This document shows positions 37,710-45,668 of a DNA stretch of 64,000 nt, piece after piece. The DNA lies in contig NZ_AULG01000016.1 in NCBI RefSeq assembly GCF_000425165.1, forward strand, positions 62,001 to 126,000, written 5' to 3'. The notes under the pieces were generated by a model, which worked only from the letters and a program-made list of their open reading frames with translations, had not been told where the DNA came from and searched no databases. Position numbers and translations under genes: made by a program. Source of the DNA: Photobacterium halotolerans DSM 18316 (GTDB lineage: Bacteria; Pseudomonadota; Gammaproteobacteria; Enterobacterales; Vibrionaceae). Position 1 is the stretch's first letter, and the number at the start of each line of letters is the position of its first letter.

Positions 37710-37964
37710 CTAATACCTGTCCAGCTCCGGACTTGCCACCAGCTTGTTCCAAAATGCCGACAAGCCTTCACCAGAACGGATTCTCTCCGCCCATACCGCG
37801 CCGCAAATCATACCAATAACAGTGAAGCTCACCACGACCCCTCCATTGACTTCACCCAACACCAAGCAGACAGGCCCGGCAAGTAGCAAACCCAACATCG
37901 CTGGGGTAGCAGCGAGCATTATCCACATCGAAAGAGCAACAAAACCAGAGACAGCTTTCAACAC
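37710..37964 (-). CDS. Small membrane protein of unknown function
   Basis: An 84-residue protein with two hydrophobic segments (AVSGFVALSMWIMLAATPAM and GLLLAGPVCLVLGEV to VVSFTVIGMICGAVW) and a charged C-terminus. Two GTG starts are possible: 37964, placed seven bases after AAGGA, and 37982, six codons earlier without a site; I prefer the former. It converges with the bet-cho operon. I know no family. Confidence 0.6.
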   Translation of the reverse strand: MLKAVSGFVALSMWIMLAATPAMLGLLLAGPVCLVLGEVNGGVVVSFTVIGMICGAVWAERIRSGEGLSAFWNKLVASPELDRY

Positions 37965-38153
37965 AGTGACATCCTTATCCACAGGGTAATCCGCTTACCA
38001 GATAGCAAAATCCTAATCCTTAATGCACTGTGTTGCACTTATGATGACGGATAAATATTAAGAAATGTGATCCTGTGCCAAAGGCAAGCAATTACATACA
38101 AACCAATGATTTTTAAGTAATAAATTGTCATAAAGCTGACATAGTTTATCAAA

Positions 38154-38264
38154 ATGTCCAGATGGTCATCATTGGGTATCTTCAGCGGCCATGTTCAGAC
38201 CTTTGACCGGCTGACGGGCATGATGGATGCATTCCCGTTCTGGTTTAAGATTGCCACGCCGTAA
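38154..38264 (+). CDS. Possible 36-residue ORF or gene remnant
   Basis: The frame ATG 38154 to TAA 38262-38264 encodes MSRWSSLGIFSGHVQTFDRL and ends FPFWFKIATP. There is an in-frame stop four codons upstream and no clear ribosome site. A strong terminator follows 28 bases later, which suggests a real transcript ended here. It could be a small protein or the tail of a deleted gene. Confidence 0.3.
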   Translation: MSRWSSLGIFSGHVQTFDRLTGMMDAFPFWFKIATP

Positions 38265-38291
38265 TCGCAGGTACTCTGTGTTTCATTCTGC

Positions 38292-38319
38292 AAAGCCGCT
38301 GACATTCAGCGGCTTTTTT
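38292..38319 (+). terminator. Strong intrinsic terminator
   Basis: AAAGCCGCTG and CAGCGGCTTT form a perfect 10-bp stem around ACATT, followed by more T. No known plus-strand gene precedes it except the 36-codon frame. Confidence 0.88.
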
Positions 38320-38350
38320 CATTTTTCGGCTCAGTCTGACTCAAGCAGGC

Positions 38351-38740
38351 TCAAGACAGGTTAAGCTGCCAGGACACCCCAAAACGATCCGTCACCCAAC
38401 CGAAACGCTGGCTGAAACCATAATTCTCCGCGGGCATCAGGGCATTGCCACCTTCGGTGAGCGCGGCATAGACCCGCTCAAACTCGGTTGCCGAGTCACA
38501 GTCAACAAAGACAGACATCGCCGGGGTGAAGGTAAAATTGTGCGAAATGAATGAATCGATAGCGATGAATTCCCGGCCGGCAAGCACAAAACGGGCCTGC
38601 CTGACCATGCCTTTCGACTCGCCATCCGGGTAACGCTCAATATGAAGAATGTCGGATCCGGCAAACAGGCTGATATAGAAATTCATCGCCTCTTCGGCAT
38701 CCCCTTCAAACATCAGATGGGTCAGAATCGCTTGCGGCAC
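38351..38740 (-). CDS. VOC/PhnB-like family protein
   Basis: A 129-residue protein of the glyoxalase/VOC fold, 3-demethylubiquinone-methyltransferase-like (PhnB) subgroup. The N-terminus THLMFEGDAEEAMNFYISLF and the C-terminal SQRFGWVTDRFGVSWQLNL are diagnostic. Substrate is unknown. It lies 15 bases after the maa-like gene on the same strand, so probably in one transcript. Confidence 0.87.
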   Translation of the reverse strand: MPQAILTHLMFEGDAEEAMNFYISLFAGSDILHIERYPDGESKGMVRQARFVLAGREFIAIDSFISHNFTFTPAMSVFVDCDSATEFERVYAALTEGGNALMPAENYGFSQRFGWVTDRFGVSWQLNLS

Positions 38741-38755
38741 AATATTTCTCCCTGA

Positions 38756-39349
38756 TTAGCCACCGGCCATCTCAGCTGACGGCTCAGACGGTGTGATCTC
38801 TCTGACAACACGGCATGGGTTGCCCACTGCGACGCTGTTATCCGGAATATCTCTGGTGACGACACTGCCTGCGCCAATCACACAGTTGTGACCAATACGC
38901 ACGCCAGGTAAAACAGCCACATTGCCTCCCAGCCAGACATTGTCACCGATCCACACCGGCGCACCGTCTTCCCCATGCAGCCGCTCAACGGGATCAATAG
39001 GGTGAGAGGCGGCGGAAATCATGACATTAGGGCCAATAAACGCATTCTCACCGATAGTCACTTTGCAGACATCCAGTATGGTCAGGTTATGGTTCGAATA
39101 AAAATTAGCCCCCAGCACAATGTTATAACCATAGTCGCAGTAAAAAGACGGTTCCATATGGGCATCGCCGCAAAACTGTACCCTTTCTGCCAGAATCGCC
39201 ATTCGGGCTTGTGTATCACGCGGGTCAGCCAGATTAAAACGATGACACATGACTTTGGCTTCTTGACGGTCATTGACCAGTTCGGCATCTCTGCCACTGT
39301 ATGCCAGGCCCGCGAGCATTTTTTCTTTCTCTGTCATTGATTCAGACAC
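38756..39349 (-). CDS. Sugar O-acetyltransferase (Maa/LacA type)
   Basis: A 197-residue left-handed beta-helix acetyltransferase. It has the Maa N-terminal block (TEKEKMLAGLAYSGRDAELV) and the hexapeptide repeats ending IGHNCVIGAGSVVTRDIP, with the catalytic histidine in ISAASHPIDP. It transfers acetyl from acetyl-CoA to a sugar such as maltose or a galactoside. Translation starts at GTG behind AAAGGAG; a second possible start is Met5. Confidence 0.9.
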   Translation of the reverse strand: MSESMTEKEKMLAGLAYSGRDAELVNDRQEAKVMCHRFNLADPRDTQARMAILAERVQFCGDAHMEPSFYCDYGYNIVLGANFYSNHNLTILDVCKVTIGENAFIGPNVMISAASHPIDPVERLHGEDGAPVWIGDNVWLGGNVAVLPGVRIGHNCVIGAGSVVTRDIPDNSVAVGNPCRVVREITPSEPSAEMAGG

Positions 39350-39368
39350 TGTGTACTCCTTTATTTAT

Positions 39369-39878
39369 TCACAGTTCAATGCCATACCGCACAAGCAATC
39401 CGCCGTCGGGCAAGGTTTCATGGTTCAATTCATAGTGAAAACCCAGCCTGGTCAGCAAATGAATGCATCTGTGGTTCTCGGCATCGGTAATGGCGACCAG
39501 GCGGCTCAGCGACAGCGCTTCACGGGCAAAAGACAAGATTGCCTGAGCCGCTTCACAAGCATAACCCTGCCCTTCAACGCCCGGCAAATAGCCGTACCCT
39601 AAATCAATATCTTCCAGGGAATCACGCTTGATCAGGCCGCAGATACCAATAGGTGTATCATTGCTTTTCAATGCAACACGCTGGAGTCCCAGCCCTTTCG
39701 TCTGGTACATACTGATGAGCGAGGCTTCGAGATAATTCAACGCATCCTGACGAGTATGGAGCTGTTTATCACCGACAAAACGTTTAAAACCCGGGGTGTT
39801 ATACAGTTCAAAAATAAAATCGACATCTGCTGCCGTTAACGGCCTGAGCGTCAGACGTTCTGTGGTGATTGCTACCAT
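39369..39878 (-). CDS. GNAT family N-acetyltransferase
   Basis: A 169-residue acetyltransferase of the RimJ/RimL-like branch: ITTERLTLRPLTAADVDFIF at the front, and the acetyl-CoA-binding block near LGYGYLPGVEGQGYACEAAQ. The acceptor is unknown; this class acetylates protein N-termini or small amines. It is 19 bases upstream of the maa-like gene on the same strand. Confidence 0.88.
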   Translation of the reverse strand: MVAITTERLTLRPLTAADVDFIFELYNTPGFKRFVGDKQLHTRQDALNYLEASLISMYQTKGLGLQRVALKSNDTPIGICGLIKRDSLEDIDLGYGYLPGVEGQGYACEAAQAILSFAREALSLSRLVAITDAENHRCIHLLTRLGFHYELNHETLPDGGLLVRYGIEL

Positions 39879-40105
39879 GCTGGTTATTCCGATATTGATC
39901 CATGAAGTGCTTGACCGGCTTGAGACATCGTCCTGTGCCCAGGTATTTCCCGATGGAAATGAAACCCCAGCACAATGCTGACTTTTAACTCAAAATGCAA
40001 TACGAGCAGGGTGTTGATAACGCAGATGCCCAGTGTGAAAACCGGGCCAGCCTATCGAAGAGAAAACACAGATCTGGGTTGACGTCTGACTGAAGACAGT
40101 CGCAA

Positions 40106-40879
40106 TCAGTGCCTTTCTTCCTCTCTCAGCGTCAGTACTTCATAACCGGTTTCCGTCACCAGTATCGTATGTTCCCATTGCGCCGACAGTTTTTTGTCTT
40201 TGGTCACCACAGTCCAGCCGTCTTTCTTGGTTTTGGTTTTGTATGTGCCTTCATTGATCATGGGTTCAATGGTGAATGTCATGCCTGGTTGCAGCCGCAA
40301 CCCGCGTCCTTTCAGCCCATGATGAAGCACTTGCGGTTCTTCGTGCATTTCCCGGCCTATACCATGACCGCAATATTCCCGGACCACAGAATAGCCATGG
40401 CTTTCTGCATGCTTTTGAATCGCATACCCGATATCACCCAGTGTCGCCCCAGGCTTCACCTGTCTGATGCCCTGCCACATCGCTTCGTAGGTCGCTTTTA
40501 CCAATCGGGAAGCACGCGGCTGAACCTTACCTATGCAATACATTTTACTGGAATCGGCAATAAAGCCATTTTTCTCCAGTGTGATATCAATATTAATGAT
40601 GTCGCCATCTTTCAGCAGACGGTTTTCATCCGGCATACCGTGACAGATAACTTCATTGATCGACGCATTCAGGACATACGGATAATCATACTGGCCTTTG
40701 CTGGCTGGCCGGGCAGACAAGGTGTCGGTAATAAAAGTGTCGACCTTATCGTTAATCGCCATGGTCGACACACCGGCAGCCACGAAGCTATCCAGCATGG
40801 AAAATACTGAGGCCAACAACCGGCCGGACTCCCGCATCAATTCAATTTCTTGCGCGGTTTTGATATTAATTTTGTTCAC
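40106..40879 (-). CDS. map: Type I methionine aminopeptidase
   Basis: A 257-residue cytosolic metalloprotease that removes N-terminal methionine. All five metal ligands are visible: Asp in NIDIT, Asp in ADSSKMY, His in GHGIGRE, Glu in TIEPMI and Glu in QWEHTIL. Translation starts at GTG inside the end of the ParD-like gene (14-base overlap), so the two are coupled. Being paired with this partner rather than rpsB suggests it is an accessory copy, not the housekeeping enzyme; that is inference. Confidence 0.9.
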   Translation of the reverse strand: MNKINIKTAQEIELMRESGRLLASVFSMLDSFVAAGVSTMAINDKVDTFITDTLSARPASKGQYDYPYVLNASINEVICHGMPDENRLLKDGDIINIDITLEKNGFIADSSKMYCIGKVQPRASRLVKATYEAMWQGIRQVKPGATLGDIGYAIQKHAESHGYSVVREYCGHGIGREMHEEPQVLHHGLKGRGLRLQPGMTFTIEPMINEGTYKTKTKKDGWTVVTKDKKLSAQWEHTILVTETGYEVLTLREEERH

Positions 40880-41078
40880 TCATTAATTCCTGTACTGATC
40901 CCGCGTCACTGAGTAACAGTTTACGAATCAGTTCGTTATACGTCAGTGTCGGATTCATTTCGGCCAGCAGACCCATCTTTATCCAAAACTCTGCCTGGGC
41001 GTTGATTGAACGCGACATCGTGCTGCTGGCTTTGCGGATTTCCTCATGAAGTTCATCCGATATTTTTACTATCCCCAT
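40866..41078 (-). CDS. ParD-like antitoxin-type protein
   Basis: A 70-residue protein starting MGIVKISDELHEEIRKASST. The front part resembles a ribbon-helix-helix DNA-binding domain, and NAQAEFWIKMGLLAEMNPTL is the ParD-like family pattern. A longer frame back to 41180 is not supported. The family is often found next to a methionine aminopeptidase gene, as here. There is no ParE-like toxin nearby, so a role as regulator of the map gene is as likely as a toxin-antitoxin function. Confidence 0.75.
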   Translation of the reverse strand: MGIVKISDELHEEIRKASSTMSRSINAQAEFWIKMGLLAEMNPTLTYNELIRKLLLSDAGSVQELMSEQN

Positions 41079-41248
41079 AGGGCGCCCTGAATAATATACA
41101 TAGAATAGACAAAGTGTATATGAAACGTATATCCACAGCAATGTTATGCGATCACGATCCAAGTCGGCCTTTTCAGGCACAGGGAATCTTTACTTTCTCA
41201 TCCGTCCCCCCTGATAATGTCGGCCTGATTGACCATTCGAGCAGTTCT

Positions 41249-42415
41249 ATGATTCAGGTTCCTATTACCCCCCGCCCCAACTGGAAAATGCTGGCAGATG
41301 AATTTGGATTTCGTTTCCATACCCTGGAAGGCGAACCGTATTGGGTTGAAGACCGCTACTTTCAGTTCAGTTTGCAGCAGATTGAAAATGAGCTTGAAGC
41401 GCCCACCGCCGAGCTCCATCAAATGAGCCTGGAAGCCGTGGATAAAGTCATCCGCGATGAAGCCTTACTGAAAAAATTTCAGATCCCGGAAAACATGTGG
41501 GATCTGATTGCCAGCTCGTGGAAACAAAAAGCACCCAGTTTGTATGGGCGGCTGGATTTTGCCTACGATGGCCGTCATCCGGCAAAACTGCTTGAATTTA
41601 ACAGCGACACACCAACGTCACTTTACGAAGCCAGCTTCTGGCAATGGTTGTGGCTTGAAGATCAGGTCAATGCAGGTAAACTGCCAAGGCGCGCCGATCA
41701 GTACAATTTGATTCAGGAACTGATGATTCAGCGCATGGCGGCATTAGGCAGCTATCAGCCGGGACAGACACTGCATTTCGCCTGCTGCCGTGACAGCGTG
41801 GAAGACAGAGATACAGTGCAGTATCTTGAAGACTGCGCCAGAGAGGCCGGGCTGAAAATCGCCTTTGTGTATATTGAAGACATCGGCATCAATCAGGACG
41901 GCGAGTTTACCGATCTGGACGACAACCCTATTCGCTGGATGTTCAAGCTCTATCCGTGGGAGTTCATGTTCCGGGAAGAGTATGCCGCGTATCTGCACAC
42001 CGCCAATGTCAACTGGCTGGAACCTATGTGGAAAAGCATCAGTTCAAACAAAGCCATTCTGCCGCTGATGTGGGATATGTTTCCGCATCACCCGAACCTG
42101 TTGCCCGCCTACTTTGCCGATGATCCCAAAGCCGCAAGCCTGACAGATTTCGTGAAAAAACCGATTTTCAGCCGCGAAGGGGCCAACATCAGCGTGCATC
42201 GCGCCGGTGAAATACTGCAGCATGAACCCGGGCCGTACGGCGACGAAGGCTATATAGTCCAGCAATATACCCATTTACCCCGTTTCGGTAACAACCATAT
42301 GCTCATCGGCAGCTGGTTAATCAATGACGAACCCGCCGGACTGACGATCCGGGAAGATACCGGTTACATCACCAAAGATACCTCGATGTTTATTCCTCAT
42401 ATCATTCTGGATTAG
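41249..42415 (+). CDS. Glutathionylspermidine synthase-like protein (YgiC/YjfC family)
   Basis: A 388-residue protein with the fold of the glutathionylspermidine synthetase C-terminal domain (ATP-grasp). It begins IQVPITPRPNWKMLADEFGF; LYGRLDFAYDGRHPAKLLEFNSDTPTSLYE and KAILPLMWDMFPHHPNLLPA are family hallmarks, and the C-terminus reads VQQYTHLPRFGNNHMLIGSW. It probably ligates an amine to a carboxylate with ATP; the substrate is not known. The ATG at 41249 matches the family's usual start. Part of this gene (41617-41814) is repeated at 50941-51137. Confidence 0.88.
   Translation: MIQVPITPRPNWKMLADEFGFRFHTLEGEPYWVEDRYFQFSLQQIENELEAPTAELHQMSLEAVDKVIRDEALLKKFQIPENMWDLIASSWKQKAPSLYGRLDFAYDGRHPAKLLEFNSDTPTSLYEASFWQWLWLEDQVNAGKLPRRADQYNLIQELMIQRMAALGSYQPGQTLHFACCRDSVEDRDTVQYLEDCAREAGLKIAFVYIEDIGINQDGEFTDLDDNPIRWMFKLYPWEFMFREEYAAYLHTANVNWLEPMWKSISSNKAILPLMWDMFPHHPNLLPAYFADDPKAASLTDFVKKPIFSREGANISVHRAGEILQHEPGPYGDEGYIVQQYTHLPRFGNNHMLIGSWLINDEPAGLTIREDTGYITKDTSMFIPHIILD
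41617..41814. repeat. Duplicated host segment A, left copy
   Basis: This is the internal part of the intact glutathionylspermidine synthase-like gene. It matches 50941-51137 at roughly 94 percent, with one base missing in the right copy. Confidence 0.9.
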
Positions 42416-42454
42416 CACAGGCAGGTACAGAAGCGGCGGATATGTCCGCCGTTT

Positions 42455-42688
42455 TACCTTGCAATTCGCTATCCCTCACTCATTAAAACTGTACTGCCGC
42501 TTCACTTCCACAACCTGCACTGTGTAAGAGGCGTACCATTTTTCCCGGCCAAACTGCTGAGCCAGTGAATGCTGGCTGTCTCTGTGCCAGTTCTGGATAT
42601 CTGCCTCGGTATCCCAATAGGAAATCGCGATTTCCTGATCCCCTTCTGTCACGGCGAGAAAATCCAGACAACCATATTTTTCAAATGC
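42455..42688. repeat. Duplicated host segment B, left copy
   Basis: These 234 bases match 51135-51368 with only two differences that I noticed, both A/G. The match ends sharply at 42688, where the transposase remnant begins. Confidence 0.93.
42476..42688 (-). pseudogene. Truncated monooxygenase-fold gene (ABM family)
   Basis: This is the 3' two-thirds of the gene that is complete at 51156-51449: the C-terminal 71 codons, ending RQYSFNE, with the stop at 42476-42478. It is cut at 42688 by the island, so start codon and N-terminus are lost. No frameshift was seen in the part that remains. Confidence 0.88.
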
Positions 42689-42960
42689 AAGCGAGGAAAG
42701 TACGAGTTCAGGGTAAAACGCCGCTGGTTCACTGAAAAGAAGCGCTTCTGTATATGGTTAACATACTTACCGCCGTCACAACTTTCAGCAGACGATATCA
42801 TCTCGGCATATCGGTGCCGCTGGCAAATTAAGCTGCTTTTCAAGGCGTTAAAGTCACATATCAATTGGCACCGTTTTGTAACAGCGTAAAAAGCCATTGC
42901 TAAAGCTTGGTTTGGGCCAGCTTGCTTACGCCATTAAGAGAAACTCAATGCTTAAAGTTC
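42689..42960 (+). pseudogene. IS4-type transposase remnant
   Basis: In frame from 42689 to the TAA at 42887 the DNA encodes a C-terminal transposase piece: LSADDIISAYRCRWQIKLLF and KALKSHINWHRF match the IS4-family YxxRWQIEllFKxlKSH block with its catalytic Glu position changed to Lys. Past the stop another frame continues (SLVWASLLTPLR), consistent with a frameshifted end. No terminal inverted repeats were identified. It marks the left edge of the island. Confidence 0.75.
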
Positions 42961-43059
42961 TGTTTATGAGAACTTGTAGAAACTGCCTTTGTTAGAAGAC
43001 TATACGAAAAAGAGAATGGCAACATTGCAGATTTTGGGCAATGATTGGTGGAGATAGCT

Positions 43060-43107
43060 ATGCAGGCTGAAGCAGCCGTCCATCCAATTATTAACACTTT
43101 GCCATGA
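43060..43107 (+). CDS. Possible 15-residue leader ORF coupled to nrdJ
   Basis: ATG at 43060 follows TGGAGATAG and encodes MQAEAAVHPIINTLP; its TGA overlaps the nrdJ ATG as ATGA. nrdJ itself has no ribosome site, so it may be translated by coupling. It could also be chance. Confidence 0.4.
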   Translation: MQAEAAVHPIINTLP

Positions 43108-44825
43108 CTAATGACGTGTTTGATCCCAACCAGTTATCACTGATTTCCACAAGGATTTGGGAATCCAAGTATCGACTGTACAATGATTCGATCAAAGAAA
43201 CCGCTATCGAGCAAAGCTGGCGGCGAGTTGCCAACACCCTGGCCGGGCCGGAAAAACAACAAGCCTATTGGCGTGAGAAGTTCTTTCAGATCCTGTCCGA
43301 TTGGAGCTTTTTACCAGCTGGGCGGATTCTTGCGGGGGCCGGTGCCGAGAATCACCGTATTACCTTGCTCAACTGCTTTGTCATGGGGGCAATCCGGGAC
43401 TCAATGCCGGGGATCAGCCGCTCCCTGCGCCAATCGGCTATTACCCTGCAACAGGGGGGAGGCATTGGCCTGGATTTCTCCAGCTTACAACCGGCCGGTA
43501 GCAGCCCGCTCCATCTGGGACCGGTCGCCTTGCTACAGATCTGGGATCGACTCTGTGCTGCACTGGCTGCCGGAGGCTCCAGGCGCGGTGCCATGTTAGC
43601 CAGCCTCCGGTGCGATCATCCGGACATTGAAGCCTTTGTCAGGGCCAAGAGCCTGGCAGCAAGTCTGATCCACTTCAATCTTTCGGTGCAGATAAGCGAC
43701 GACTTTATGCGGGCGGTGGCAGAGGATACGGGCTGGCAATTGTGTTTTCCTCCCGGGATTGCAACAGGCCCGACGATCAAAGCCAGGGACCTGTGGGAAC
43801 TGATCCTACAGTCGGCCTATGAAGGCGGAGAGCCCGGGGTACTGTTTGTAGACAGCATCAACAGGACCAATAACCTGGCTTACTGTGAACACCTGACCAC
43901 CACCAATCCCTGCGGCGAAGTTCCGCTCCCCCCTTTCGGCGCTTGCGACCTGGGGTCCATCAACCTGAGCCAGCTTGTGTCTAGACCGTTCAGCGAGGCA
44001 TGTGCATTTCAGTGGCAAAGGTTGGAATCGATCTGCACCACGGCGGTCCGCATGCTGGACAATGTGCTGGAAATTTCCAACTTTCCTCTGCGCCAACAGC
44101 GCCGCTGTGCCTTGCAGAGTCGCCGGATCGGGCTGGGCATTACCGGCCTGGCCGACTGTCTGCAGATGCTGGGGTTAGCATACGACAGCCCTGAGGCCAG
44201 GCAGTTTGCAACAGAACTAATGACTCGGATCCGCGACGCTGCTTATGCCGCTTCTGTCGAGCTCGCCGGCGAAAAGGGCTGTTTTCCCTGTTTCGACCAA
44301 AAAAACTATTTGCGGAGCACCTATATCCGCTCGCTGCCGCTGTCCCTGCAACATACGATTGGGAAAAAGGGGATACGCAACAGTCACTTGCTAGCCATTG
44401 CCCCTGCCGGCAGCATCAGTTTGCTGGCCAATAATGTTTGCAGTGGTATTGAGCCCATGTTCAGCCCAGGGTACTGGCGCCATATCCGCTTTTCCAAACA
44501 ACAGGAAAGTCTCTGGCTGGAGCCATACGGCGTGCATATGTGGCGCCACCTTAACCCCGGAAAAGCATTGCCTGATACCATGGTGGCGGCTGGCGATCTG
44601 ACACCGAGGGCCCATCTTGATATGCAGGCCTGCCTGCAACCTCTGGTGGACAATGCGATTGCCAAAACGATCAATGTTCGAGCCGATCTACCTTTTGTCC
44701 AGTTCAGGGATATCTACCGACAGGCCTTCCAACTGGGCCTTAAGGGCGTCACTGTTTATCGCCCCAACCGGGTGCGGCCGAATGTATTGGAACCGGAACA
44801 GGGCTGCAAACCGTCCGTCTGCTGA
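43104..44825 (+). CDS. nrdJ: Class II (adenosylcobalamin-dependent) ribonucleotide reductase
   Basis: A 573-residue reductase. The first active-site Cys is in LLNCFVMG near residue 91, with GGGIGLDFSSL and AAGGSRRGAM following. The radical Cys and Glu are in NPCGEVPL near 267-274, and AIAPAGSISLLANN is the class I/II phosphate-binding loop. The C-terminus ends CKPSVC, a possible redox relay pair. It makes deoxynucleotides with or without oxygen, using B12. It is shorter than many homologs (600 or more) and lacks an ATP-cone. No B12 gene or riboswitch is nearby. Confidence 0.9.
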   Translation: MTNDVFDPNQLSLISTRIWESKYRLYNDSIKETAIEQSWRRVANTLAGPEKQQAYWREKFFQILSDWSFLPAGRILAGAGAENHRITLLNCFVMGAIRDSMPGISRSLRQSAITLQQGGGIGLDFSSLQPAGSSPLHLGPVALLQIWDRLCAALAAGGSRRGAMLASLRCDHPDIEAFVRAKSLAASLIHFNLSVQISDDFMRAVAEDTGWQLCFPPGIATGPTIKARDLWELILQSAYEGGEPGVLFVDSINRTNNLAYCEHLTTTNPCGEVPLPPFGACDLGSINLSQLVSRPFSEACAFQWQRLESICTTAVRMLDNVLEISNFPLRQQRRCALQSRRIGLGITGLADCLQMLGLAYDSPEARQFATELMTRIRDAAYAASVELAGEKGCFPCFDQKNYLRSTYIRSLPLSLQHTIGKKGIRNSHLLAIAPAGSISLLANNVCSGIEPMFSPGYWRHIRFSKQQESLWLEPYGVHMWRHLNPGKALPDTMVAAGDLTPRAHLDMQACLQPLVDNAIAKTINVRADLPFVQFRDIYRQAFQLGLKGVTVYRPNRVRPNVLEPEQGCKPSVC

Positions 44826-44931
44826 TAGGAAAAATTTCCCATTTTATTCCTGTCGTTTTGCTTCTACATTGAAATAACCATGTTATTAAACTTGGGTGAA
44901 ACCGGTACCTTCGTGCCCCCTGGAGTTAGTG

Positions 44932-45585
44932 ATGCAGCTACCAATTGAAGACAGACGACGTGCTGGTCTGGCCTTAGCCGGATCCCTGCAATCTTTGACA
45001 GGGCGTAGCGACACTCTGGTACTGGCCTTGCCCAGGGGCGGAGTACCTGTAGCTTATGAGATAGCCCGGACTCTTCGGGCACCACTGGATCTGATGCTGA
45101 TACGCAAGTTAGGGGTGCCGGGCCATGCAGAACTGGCCATGGGCGCCATTGCTATAGGCGGATTCAGATTGTTGAATCAGGATGTTGTCCACAGCTTGTC
45201 GATCCCGGACGTGACCATAGCACAGGTGGAACAGCGGGAAAGGCATGAACTGGAGCGGCGCTTGCGGGTATACCGGGGGAACAAACCGCTGCCTGAACTG
45301 CACGACCGCTGCTTGATCCTGGTTGATGACGGGGTGGCCACTGGCGCGACCATGCGGGTCGCCATCGCCTCTGCCAGGCAGCAAAAACCCAGATTGATTC
45401 TGGTTGCAGTGCCGCTAGCACCCAAGGATATCGCCAGCCTGTTGCGTCGGGAAGCCGATAGGCTGGTGTGCCTGGCCACGCCCGAGCCATTTATCTCCAT
45501 CGGTTGTTGGTACCGTGACTTTCATCAGGTCAGCGACGAAGAGGTCAGTGCCCTGTTGTCCATGTCACAGCAAGATCTTGGGTGA
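44932..45585 (+). CDS. Phosphoribosyltransferase (COG1926-like)
   Basis: A 217-residue protein with a type I phosphoribosyltransferase fold. VLALPRGGVPVAYEIARTL and DLMLIRKLGVPGHAELAMGA are typical of the COG1926 group, and the PRPP loop is LVDDGVATGAT near residues 129-139. The acceptor base is not known. The start at 44932 follows GGAG; the frame extends upstream but without a site. It lies 106 bases after nrdJ on the same strand and converges with the nicotinate enzyme gene. Confidence 0.85.
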   Translation: MQLPIEDRRRAGLALAGSLQSLTGRSDTLVLALPRGGVPVAYEIARTLRAPLDLMLIRKLGVPGHAELAMGAIAIGGFRLLNQDVVHSLSIPDVTIAQVEQRERHELERRLRVYRGNKPLPELHDRCLILVDDGVATGATMRVAIASARQQKPRLILVAVPLAPKDIASLLRREADRLVCLATPEPFISIGCWYRDFHQVSDEEVSALLSMSQQDLG

Positions 45586-45668
45586 GCTCATCTAAAAGCT
45601 GGTATTGCATACTGTTGTTGTGCTGCCTCAATGGTGAGTGTCTCTAATGATGAATTCAATTCGAGCAG

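Noticed and set aside
42900-43103. A cobalamin riboswitch ahead of nrdJ
   Set aside because: No B12-box-like sequence or extended conserved fold was seen in the 200 bases upstream.
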